13,321 bases of DNA from CAZJGG01 sp964545475 (lineage in GTDB: Bacteria > Bacillota > Clostridia > Lachnospirales > JAISER01). Location of the stretch: positions 1 to 13,321 of the forward strand of contig CAZJGG010000073.1 of assembly GCA_964545475.1 (NCBI GenBank), written 5' to 3'. Shown piece after piece: positions 1 to 6,036 of this stretch. The position numbers and the translations under genes are program-made. The notes beneath the pieces were generated by a model. It saw only the letters and a program-made list of their open reading frames with translations, ran no database searches and was not told the origin of the DNA. The stretch's first letter is position 1, and every line of letters starts with the position of its first letter.

Positions 1-60
1 TCTTTCCTCAGTCAGGGTGTTACAGATAACTAAAAATGTAATGAACACGTTTTAATACAT

Positions 61-156
61 GTTAAAATTGTGCTGATATTTTGTGTCGGTTATAGTTAAG
101 CATTGATAAAACTATCAATTATTTTTTGAAGGCACAAAATAGACCACAATTTTAAC
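61..156. repeat. Nested inverted repeats upstream of the DNA polymerase gene
   Basis: Three pairs of arms nest inside one another. The outer pair is 61-72 (GTTAAAATTGTG) with 145-156, 12 bp and perfect. The middle pair is 78-85 (ATTTTGTG) with 133-140, 8 bp and perfect. The inner pair is 102-108 (ATTGATA) with 113-119, 7 bp and perfect with a 4-base loop. The whole could fold as one long interrupted hairpin in RNA or as a cruciform in DNA. The outer left arm overlaps a possible -35 element. It could be a structured leader, a protein-binding operator or a replication-related site; the sequence does not decide between them. Confidence 0.6.
68..96 (+). promoter_or_regulatory. Possible sigma-A-type promoter for the DNA polymerase gene
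   Basis: TTGTGC at 68-73 and TATAGT at 91-96 are separated by 17 bases. The -10 box matches the consensus at five of six positions; the -35 box matches only its first three bases. The pair lies inside the nested inverted repeats, so a factor binding those arms would cover the promoter. This is a weak prediction from spacing and the -10 box only. Confidence 0.3.
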
Positions 157-181
157 AAAATCTACTCAAATATAAATGTTT

Positions 182-216
182 TTTTGGGCTGTGGTGCAAC
201 ACAGCACAGCCCAAAA
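182..216 (+). promoter_or_regulatory. Perfect 12-bp leader hairpin before the DNA polymerase start
   Basis: TTTTGGGCTGTG at 182-193 pairs perfectly with 205-216 around an 11-base loop. The T-run is on the 5' side and the A-run on the 3' side, the reverse of an intrinsic terminator on either strand, so I do not call it a terminator. It ends 15 bases before the Shine-Dalgarno stretch (231-240) of the polymerase gene and may influence translation or mRNA stability. Confidence 0.5.
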
Positions 217-244
217 GCTTATTCAAAAATAAAGAGGTGGGTAA

Positions 245-1969
245 ATGTTAAATATTAGTCTAATAAGCCATTTGTATATCACAGATCCGGAAAAAGCAAA
301 AAACATTTGCGATGAAATCCGAAGAAATGATTCTAACGTAATTGGAATTGATATAGAAACTACTGGCTTAAACCCACGAAAAGATAAAATTCGCTTAATT
401 CAGATAGCAATAAAAGAAAAACCTGTATATATATTTGACGTTGAAAAAATTGGTGCTAATGGATTAAGCAAATTAAAAGAAATGTTAAATGAACAATCAA
501 AAATAAAGATATTTCATAACTCTAAATTTGATCTTAAATTCCTTTATTGTAATGGAATAGTGGTAGAGGAAAATATATTTGACACTATGTTGGCTGAACA
601 GGTCATTATGTCGGGCTCTACCTTAAAAGGATTTAAATTAAAAGATTTAACTTTAAAATATCTAAATGTCAATCTAAAAAAGGAGCTACAAGTAAGTGAT
701 TGGAGTGGGCGTTTAACATTCTCTCAACTTACCTATGCTGCTAATGATGCTAAGGTTTTGCTGGGTATAAATGAAAAGCAAATAGTAAAGTTGGAAGAAT
801 TAAATTTGACAAATACTATGTCACTTGAAAATATGGCATTAATCCCTACTATAAAGATGGAACTAGTTGGATTTAAAATTGATATGAGGGCTGTTAGGGA
901 TTTAAAGGTAAACTTAACTGAAGATATAAATTCAAAAAAGGAAGACCTTGAAATACTACTTCCCAACGTGTCGAATTTTGGCAGCCCTATTCAAGTAAAA
1001 AAGGCATTATCAGAACTGGGGCTAAAAATCGAATCGACTGAAAAAGATGAGCTTCTTAAATATAAAGATGATTATATTGAGGTAGAAAAAATCCTTCACT
1101 ACAAGAAGCTGTCAAAAAGAATATCATTGCTGGATAGTCTTATTAATTCAATTGATGTAGCGACAGGAAGAATTCACGCAAGTTATTGGCAATGTGCTAC
1201 AAAGACCGGAAGATATAGTTGTACAGAGCCAAATCTACAAGGTGTTCCTAATAGTAAAGAGTTTAGGAAATGCTTTGCAGCAGATGAGGGAAATGTTCTG
1301 GTGATTGCAGATTATTCCCAGATTGAGCTTAGAATTATTGCTGAAGTTTCCGGAGATGAAACCATGATAAATACTTTTAAAAATAATGAAGATATCCATA
1401 GGCGTACAGCAGCAATTGTTAACAATAAACCTGTTGAAGACGTTACGGACAGAGAACGCCAGTCGGCTAAAGCAATGAACTTTGGATTAATTTATGGCAT
1501 GGGTTATAAAACATTCAAGAAATATGCCAAAAATAATTACGGTGTTGAACTTTCTGACGAAGAGACAAAATTTGCTGTAGATAGTTTCTTTCTTACTTAC
1601 CAAGGCATAAGTAACCGCATTAACATCCTTAATTCACTTTTCACATGCGAGGAAAGAACTCTAGGTGGCAGAAGAAGGCTTTGGAATCAGACACCAATTA
1701 TTACAGAACGGGCTAATGCCGCTATACAAGGAACTGGAGCTGATATGCTAAAACAGGCTTTAGTTAGCGTAAATAAGGTTCTTCTAAACGATAGTGTAAA
1801 ATTGATTGCAACTGTGCATGATGAAATCATTTTAGAATGCAGTGAGGATAAAGCGAAATACGTTGCATCTACTTTGAAATCATTAATGGAAGAAGCAGGA
1901 AAAATATACTTAAAGAATGTTCCAGTGGTTGCTGATGTATCTATTGGTCAGAACTGGTCTGATAAATAA
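245..1969 (+). CDS. Family A DNA polymerase with 3'-5' exonuclease, no 5' nuclease domain (phage type)
   Basis: This is a template-directed DNA polymerase of the Pol I family, 574 residues. The N-terminal DEDDy proofreading exonuclease is complete: DIETTGL at 36-42 (D36, E38), HNSKFDLKF at 91-99 (D96) and YAANDAK at 164-170 (Y164, D168). The polymerase domain shows TGR at 321-323, motif A ADYSQIELR (D356), motif B with R405, K409, F413 and Y417, and motif C VHDE (H525, D526). The 5'-3' exonuclease domain of cellular Pol I is absent, and this short form is typical of phage and other mobile-element replicases. The start at 245 follows a purine-rich RBS (GAGGTGG) by four bases. All catalytic residues checked are present, so it should be active. 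It lies just upstream of a broken integrase, which suggests a phage or integrative-element remnant rather than a core repair gene. Confidence 0.93.
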   Translation: MLNISLISHLYITDPEKAKNICDEIRRNDSNVIGIDIETTGLNPRKDKIRLIQIAIKEKPVYIFDVEKIGANGLSKLKEMLNEQSKIKIFHNSKFDLKFLYCNGIVVEENIFDTMLAEQVIMSGSTLKGFKLKDLTLKYLNVNLKKELQVSDWSGRLTFSQLTYAANDAKVLLGINEKQIVKLEELNLTNTMSLENMALIPTIKMELVGFKIDMRAVRDLKVNLTEDINSKKEDLEILLPNVSNFGSPIQVKKALSELGLKIESTEKDELLKYKDDYIEVEKILHYKKLSKRISLLDSLINSIDVATGRIHASYWQCATKTGRYSCTEPNLQGVPNSKEFRKCFAADEGNVLVIADYSQIELRIIAEVSGDETMINTFKNNEDIHRRTAAIVNNKPVEDVTDRERQSAKAMNFGLIYGMGYKTFKKYAKNNYGVELSDEETKFAVDSFFLTYQGISNRINILNSLFTCEERTLGGRRRLWNQTPIITERANAAIQGTGADMLKQALVSVNKVLLNDSVKLIATVHDEIILECSEDKAKYVASTLKSLMEEAGKIYLKNVPVVADVSIGQNWSDK

Positions 1970-2012
1970 TTTTTTTAACCGGAATTTAAAATATCTCTCT
2001 ATTTTTCTTACT

Positions 2013-2062
2013 GGGGAATGCGGGGAATACGGGGAACGAAATAAGTGGGGAATACGGGGAAA
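2013..2062. repeat. Cluster of five GGGGAAT(A/G)C-type direct repeats
   Basis: Units begin at 2013 (GGGGAATGC), 2022 (GGGGAATAC), 2031 (GGGGAAC), 2047 (GGGGAATAC) and 2056 (GGGGAAA). Units 1-3 and 4-5 are contiguous at 9-base steps, with a 9-base interruption (2038-2046) between the groups. The block stands out as G-rich in AT-rich DNA between the polymerase stop and the integrase RBS. It could be iteron-like binding sites, integrase arm sites or a local slippage product. There are too few units, and they are too short, for CRISPR. Confidence 0.6.
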
Positions 2063-2088
2063 GGCATTAAGGAGGTTATATTGTAATA

Positions 2089-3036
2089 ATGGAAAAAGGG
2101 GATTGCATCAATGAAAACTCTACTTTAGATGAAGTTATTAGTTACTATCTCAATAACCATGTAAAAAATTTTTATGCTATTTCAACCTATAAAAGCTACA
2201 AAACCAAAATGGATAAATATGTTTTGCCTTACATTGGTGCATATGAAGTTAAAAAACTTAAAAAGCTTGATGTGCAGAACCTTATTTATCATTTAGTTAG
2301 TAAGGAAAACTCATTATCAGCTAATTCAATACGGCAGGTATATAGCATACTCCATAAAATTCTAAATTATTTGGTCAATTTTGAACTAATTGATAAAAAC
2401 GTCTCTGTTGGTGTTAAGTTGCCGGAGCAAGCTAAATATTCTCCAAAGATATACTCCAAAACAGATGTAACAAGATTGCTAGAAAAAGCTAAGGATAATT
2501 TTCTCTATCTCCCAATATGCCTGGCTGTTAAGCTTGGTCTAAGGCGGTCTGAAATATTGTCATTGCAATGGAGCGATGTCAACTTTGAAAACGGAACTAT
2601 TACCATAAGGAAAGGGAAAAAAACCGGAACAAAAAGCCGACATAGCACGAGGACACTTAAAATCACAAATTCTCTTTGTCTTGAGCTGAAAAAACATAAA
2701 GAAAATCAGCTTAATCTACTTAAAGAAAATGGTTATACTCAAACTGCTGAAACTCTCCTTATATGTAAGAAAGATGGAGAACCTTATAACCCAACTTTTG
2801 TAAGTAGAAAATTTTCAGAGCTATTGATATCAAATAATTTGCCAGCTATACGTTTCCATGATTTACGCCACCCATATGTCAAGCCCACGCTAAAAAATAT
2901 TATTAAAGCTATTGAGCGACAAATGCTCAATAGCTTTAATAATCCCATATTTTATGACTATGATTTAGACATATATAACCATACATTCTTATCCAATTCA
3001 TATTTACTCATTCCTAATAGTTCAGAAGCTTTGTGA
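2089..3036 (+). CDS. Tyrosine recombinase/integrase, C-terminally truncated at an island boundary
   Basis: The N-terminal core-binding SAM-like region (about residues 10-110) and the first part of the catalytic domain (about 120-261) are recognisable. They include the first catalytic Arg in GLRRSE (R152), a Lys-rich beta2-3 segment near 175-182 and the HDLRH box (H257, R260). From residue 261 onward the protein no longer resembles integrases and reads through foreign DNA to a stop at 3036. The distal His/Trp and the catalytic Tyr that forms the covalent link to DNA are missing, so it should not recombine DNA. Codon 261 (2869-2871) coincides with the first base of a 31-bp repeat found again at 13182, so the break and the island edge are the same event. 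The ORF tail overlaps the convergent glycosylase gene. An AAGGAGG at 2069-2075 precedes the ATG by 13 bases, a rather long spacing. Confidence 0.8.
   Translation: MEKGDCINENSTLDEVISYYLNNHVKNFYAISTYKSYKTKMDKYVLPYIGAYEVKKLKKLDVQNLIYHLVSKENSLSANSIRQVYSILHKILNYLVNFELIDKNVSVGVKLPEQAKYSPKIYSKTDVTRLLEKAKDNFLYLPICLAVKLGLRRSEILSLQWSDVNFENGTITIRKGKKTGTKSRHSTRTLKITNSLCLELKKHKENQLNLLKENGYTQTAETLLICKKDGEPYNPTFVSRKFSELLISNNLPAIRFHDLRHPYVKPTLKNIIKAIERQMLNSFNNPIFYDYDLDIYNHTFLSNSYLLIPNSSEAL
2869..2899 (+). repeat. Left copy of 31-bp direct repeat bounding the island
   Basis: CACCC, then one variable base (A2874), then 25 bases beginning TATGTCAAGCCC. It matches 13182-13212 with the single difference A/G at the sixth base. 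It starts exactly where the integrase frame stops resembling its family. Its run of six A is also, on the - strand, the T-tract of the operon terminator. It is probably an attachment site or recombination junction. Confidence 0.75.
2891..2943 (-). terminator. Rho-independent terminator of the defence operon
   Basis: A perfect 19-bp inverted repeat (2899-2917 with 2925-2943) with a 7-base loop lies 14 bases beyond the glycosylase stop codon. On the - strand the stem is followed by ATTTTTTA. It should end the leftward transcript and shield the integrase side. The T-tract belongs to the direct repeat at the island edge. Confidence 0.85.
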
Positions 3037-3569
3037 TATAACAGACTTGCTTCTTGATAGGAGCGATTACAAATTCCTGCAAGTTCTAAAAATCTGAATA
3101 AATGCCGGTCAATAGCAATTGCTTGATTACCCGACAGCATTTTTAAGTAGTCGATAGTTTTGGGTCCAACTCCATTTATTAGCGACAACTGCTCAATATT
3201 TCCTTCATTGTTTAACCATAATGCAAGATGATCTTCATTCATGATGTCGTTATTAAAGAAAAGCCAACATAGGTTATTTATTATTTGCAACTTCTTCTCG
3301 TTTTTCCAATCTATTAGTTTCATAAGCGGTACAGCTTGCATCAGTATAATGAAGTCACAGGTTGTTGTATAGTCTGAATATTCTGTAAGGAGCTTCAGTA
3401 TTCGAGGATATACTACGTTTCGATAGCTTAATCCTGCTTGTAAAACTGAATCAGTTATTGTTGCTCCCATGTGATAATATGGAGTTCGTTGTGTAATTGG
3501 TTGAAAGTTTTTATCTTGAATGAATTTAACTAACCTCTCTACATATCTATTAAACTCCGATTCAAACAT
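2958..3569 (-). CDS. HhH-GPD / 8-oxoguanine-glycosylase-like protein (type IV CBASS OGG-like)
   Basis: This 203-residue protein belongs to the helix-hairpin-helix DNA glycosylase superfamily. The hairpin INGVGPKTIDYL spans 131-142, with the lysine at the position of the OGG1 Schiff-base lysine (K137). AIDRH at 152-156 carries the conserved aspartate (D154). Both catalytic residues are therefore present, implying base removal and possibly lyase activity. The N-terminal 110 residues do not match a classical OGG1 or EndoIII layout, and no Fe-S cysteine cluster is visible. It is short for the family, like OGG-type proteins encoded with QueC-like genes in type IV CBASS. It is the last gene of the operon: the QueC-like stop is 3 bases upstream, and its AGGAGGT RBS overlaps the end of that gene. 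The substrate is unknown; a modified guanine or deazaguanine nucleotide is a guess from context. A decayed relative lies at 8995-9096. Confidence 0.78.
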   Translation of the reverse strand: MFESEFNRYVERLVKFIQDKNFQPITQRTPYYHMGATITDSVLQAGLSYRNVVYPRILKLLTEYSDYTTTCDFIILMQAVPLMKLIDWKNEKKLQIINNLCWLFFNNDIMNEDHLALWLNNEGNIEQLSLINGVGPKTIDYLKMLSGNQAIAIDRHLFRFLELAGICNRSYQEASLLYHKASELLGMSKYELDKNVWLYMSKS

Positions 3570-3572
3570 ATA

Positions 3573-4205
3573 TTATACCTCCTCAACTAAAGCATTGATT
3601 GCTTCAATCTTATCCACACAATTTGGACAGGCACCGCAAGGGTTTTGTGAATTAACCTGACAAGAGTATGTAGATGCTACGGGTGCTCCTAAACTAACTC
3701 CAAATCGTGCAACTTCAATCTTTGACATTTCCCTATACGGCATGTTAATTTTTACGGCACCATAAGATTCTAGTAAAGTTTCAAGCTTTGTAAAGAATTC
3801 CATAGAACAATCAATCTCTTTTGCATGATTGCTATTTATAAATGCAGAATAGACATTCTTAGCTCCTATTGATTGAGCATAGGCTGAAGCAATAGATAGA
3901 AACAGCAGATTTCTATATGGAAGATACAAGTCATCGGCAACCACATTATCTTTCCAAAGGTTTGCTTCGATAATCATACGCGAATTTGACTCTTTATATA
4001 TATCGCCAATTTTAATTACCCGAATATTGTCCTTATAAACTATTGGCAAAACTTTTTTTAGAGTTTCAAGTTCTTTCCCCATACAATGCTGTCCATAATC
4101 TAAAAATAGCAAGATTACTTTTTTATCTTGCTTAGCTAAGTCGTATGCCAAGACTGTTGAATCCATTCCACCAGATGCTAATAAAACCCCCTCAAAATTC
4201 GACAT
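3573..4205 (-). CDS. QueC-like 7-cyano-7-deazaguanine synthase-family enzyme (Cap9/QatC-like)
   Basis: A PP-loop ATP-pyrophosphatase fold of 210 residues. SGGMDST at 11-17 is the PP-loop; LFLDYGQ (33-39) and LPYRNLLFLS (95-104) are typical QueC blocks. The C-terminal zinc site is complete: C182, C190, C193 and C196, in the TYSC...PCGACPNC pattern. Housekeeping QueC converts 7-carboxy-7-deazaguanine, ATP and ammonia to preQ0 for queuosine synthesis. No queD, queE or folE lies nearby, and the neighbours are a glycosylase, a nucleoside-enzyme fusion, a SIR2-like protein and a small Met-Gly protein. A defence paralogue such as Cap9 or QatC is therefore more likely. From memory, those QueC-like enzymes conjugate a deazaguanine to an N-terminal glycine of a partner; that this one does so is inference. 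AAGGAGGT at 4211-4218 sets the start, inside the end of the upstream gene, and the genes are 3 bases apart. Confidence 0.9.
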   Translation of the reverse strand: MSNFEGVLLASGGMDSTVLAYDLAKQDKKVILLFLDYGQHCMGKELETLKKVLPIVYKDNIRVIKIGDIYKESNSRMIIEANLWKDNVVADDLYLPYRNLLFLSIASAYAQSIGAKNVYSAFINSNHAKEIDCSMEFFTKLETLLESYGAVKINMPYREMSKIEVARFGVSLGAPVASTYSCQVNSQNPCGACPNCVDKIEAINALVEEV

Positions 4206-4208
4206 ACG

Positions 4209-5531
4209 CTACCTCCTTCCCATACATAAATAAGTTGCTTCAATTACATCTGTTATTGTACTGCAAAGATAATCCGGTGTATGTCGAACAAACATGTTAT
4301 CACAATATTTATAGGGATTAAAAATAATGGTTGGCTTTCCTATCTGTTTAAACATACCAAGTTCTACTAACGTACCAGGATCATTATATAGTAGAACCGC
4401 AATTAACAAGTCGCAATCATTTAAAAGAGAAACATCTTTTTGGTATATACTGATTTCATCCTTGCATGACATACCTTTTGGCACTATTCCATTTTCCCTT
4501 ATGGGAAGTCTCGGAGAAAAGTTATGGTACATTAAGCACTCATTCAACTTATCAAGCAGTTTAGTATCTACTTCAGGAAAATCAGGTGCCGCTAAATAGA
4601 TGTTAATATCTTTTCTACCTTCCCATGGCAATCGAATACCGACTAGACCCGTCAATTCATCAATATTCTTATATATTAATAAAGCATTTTCTTGATATTT
4701 TTCATAGCTCATTGTTTCTGCGTACTTTGCAGCGCACAACGAAGCTAACCGCATTCTTTTATCCATATCAGGGCTAATCGATGTGCTGATAAAAATGGCG
4801 TTAAAAACATCGCCTACCCCGACTGAGTGCATTGTTGGCACGTAATAGGAGGCAGATTCATACATAGCACTTTCTGATGGTAAGTAGCAAAACGAACCAC
4901 CACGGTTTTCCTTTACAAGAAATTGGTGTATATGATAGCCCATAAAGTGATCAAGCAAGCCATTAATGTTGCCTTTACAAGTATCTTTATAAAACTCAGA
5001 TGATGTCGAAAGAATAATGCTATCAATTTCTCTATTAATACACTTAAGCAAATTTTCACTGTCATAATGAAAGTCTATGTGTATTTTCCCATCAAAATTT
5101 TGAAGCCCCCTCATAATTGTTGAGATATTATACCTGCCTGGGAAAATGAGTATATCTGTTGGCTTGACAATGTTAATTGTGCTCTCTATATTGTCTGTAT
5201 CGAAATACTCAGCCTGATCTTTAAGGATATTATAGTAACCTTGATCCCCAGATTCTTTTGATTCATTGATCAACATAACATTAGGTGCTCTATTGATGCT
5301 CCCAAGTTTATGGCATCCTTTGGTATTCAAATAAAAAGACCATTCATTTATATCATTTTCAAGATATTCAGGCGCATAGTAAGCTAATGCATAATCTATA
5401 CCTAATGAAGCAAACGCTCTGGCAGAGTGGAATATACCACCTAGTCTTACTAATGGACCATTATAATCAATGATATCAAGATGAGTGTCGACAAATACTT
5501 CGCCAATGATTAAGATTCTTTGATTATGCAT
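4209..5531 (-). CDS. PfkB-family carbohydrate/nucleoside kinase fused to a nucleoside 2-deoxyribosyltransferase
   Basis: A two-domain protein of 440 residues. The N-terminal part (1 to about 290) has the ribokinase fold: LIIGEVFVDTH (7-17), the GG turn near 31-32, and the anion-hole/catalytic motif GVGDVFNA (238-245) with D241 as likely base. The C-terminal part (about 308-440) is NDT-like: NIYLAAPDF (310-318), then DLLIAVLLYNDPGTLVELGMF (374-394) with E390 at the nucleophile position. Family knowledge gives phosphorylation of sugars or nucleosides for PfkB and cleavage or exchange of the N-glycosidic bond of deoxynucleosides for NDT. Together they could free a base from a nucleoside and phosphorylate the sugar, or process a deazaguanosine-type nucleoside. 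The true substrate cannot be read from sequence. The start overlaps the upstream small gene by 8 bases, with GGTGGTG as RBS inside that gene, implying translational coupling. It occupies the position where type IV CBASS would carry a TGT gene. Confidence 0.85.
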   Translation of the reverse strand: MHNQRILIIGEVFVDTHLDIIDYNGPLVRLGGIFHSARAFASLGIDYALAYYAPEYLENDINEWSFYLNTKGCHKLGSINRAPNVMLINESKESGDQGYYNILKDQAEYFDTDNIESTINIVKPTDILIFPGRYNISTIMRGLQNFDGKIHIDFHYDSENLLKCINREIDSIILSTSSEFYKDTCKGNINGLLDHFMGYHIHQFLVKENRGGSFCYLPSESAMYESASYYVPTMHSVGVGDVFNAIFISTSISPDMDKRMRLASLCAAKYAETMSYEKYQENALLIYKNIDELTGLVGIRLPWEGRKDINIYLAAPDFPEVDTKLLDKLNECLMYHNFSPRLPIRENGIVPKGMSCKDEISIYQKDVSLLNDCDLLIAVLLYNDPGTLVELGMFKQIGKPTIIFNPYKYCDNMFVRHTPDYLCSTITDVIEATYLCMGRR

Positions 5532-5940
5532 ACAGTGTCACCACCACAAAAGGTACTGGCACCATACCAGCAGCAATTACTGTACCTGTATAATGCTTGC
5601 CCTTTTTTATACAATTAATTATGTAATTATATTGTGTTGGTAGATTTCCCACAACCTCGCCAGTAAAAGTTTCTTTAATAACAAGTCTGCCTTTATAAAT
5701 AGTATTATGAAGTTCGACTGGAGCACTAGGTGTGGGCAGGAAATTATTATTTAAATAAAAATCTGATGTTGCAACGTCTTCCAGCCGGATGTTCTCTAAA
5801 ACATCTGGGCATTCAACCTCGCCAGTTCCACCTCCACCGACACTGCCGATCCCCCCTCCATTTGCAGTTCCATAAGCGCCTGTGGTTTGACCAGTTCCTA
5901 CATGATATGTGCCAAATTTACCCGATCCTGATGACCCCAT
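5524..5940 (-). CDS. Small glycine-rich protein with Met-Gly N-terminus; candidate protein substrate of the QueC-like enzyme
   Basis: This 138-residue protein is of no family I can name with certainty. Residues 2-40 are low complexity and rich in Gly, Ser and Thr, beginning MGSSGSGKFG and including GGGIGSVGGGGTG. Residues 44-138 look like a compact beta-rich domain, with NIRLEDVATSDFYLNNN near 50-66 and a hydrophobic C-terminus FVVVTLYA. No signal peptide or clear membrane helix is present. Removal of the initiator Met would expose a free glycine on a flexible tail. That arrangement resembles QatB, which I recall as also starting Met-Gly and lying beside the QueC-like qatC gene. I infer it is the acceptor for deazaguanine conjugation. 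AAGGAGGC lies 8 bases before the ATG. The stop overlaps the PfkB-NDT start by 8 bases, so the two are co-translated. It is clearly expressed as part of the operon; its function is unproven. Confidence 0.75.
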   Translation of the reverse strand: MGSSGSGKFGTYHVGTGQTTGAYGTANGGGIGSVGGGGTGEVECPDVLENIRLEDVATSDFYLNNNFLPTPSAPVELHNTIYKGRLVIKETFTGEVVGNLPTQYNYIINCIKKGKHYTGTVIAAGMVPVPFVVVTLYA

Positions 5941-6036
5941 TGCAAAAGCCTCCTTTTATATGTTAAGCACTCTTAGTCAATTATGCCATTAAACGTGGTA
6001 TACCATTATCCCCAAAAATTTTAGTTGCGAAAATAG

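Noticed and set aside
61..156. Integron attC-like site formed by the nested inverted repeats
   Set aside because: The arm ends read GTT...AAC rather than the AAC...GTT order expected of attC outer boxes, and no integron integrase is present.
182..216. Intrinsic terminator
   Set aside because: The T-run precedes and the A-run follows the stem on the + strand, so neither strand has a T-tract after the stem.
2013..2062. CRISPR array or minisatellite
   Set aside because: Units are about 9 bases with no spacers of regular length and no cas genes.
1917..2114. Small + strand reading frame overlapping the polymerase end and integrase start
   Set aside because: It lies mostly in the G-rich repeats and the polymerase 3' end, has no RBS and no recognisable protein.
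3573..4205. Housekeeping queC for queuosine synthesis
   Set aside because: No queD, queE or folE nearby; the operon partners are nucleoside, glycosylase and SIR2-like proteins typical of defence contexts.
5941..6036. Separate promoter for the Gly-rich/PfkB-NDT/QueC/OGG genes
   Set aside because: A TTGACT and a TATAAA occur on the - strand but only 14 bases apart, too close for a standard promoter; not called, though not excluded.
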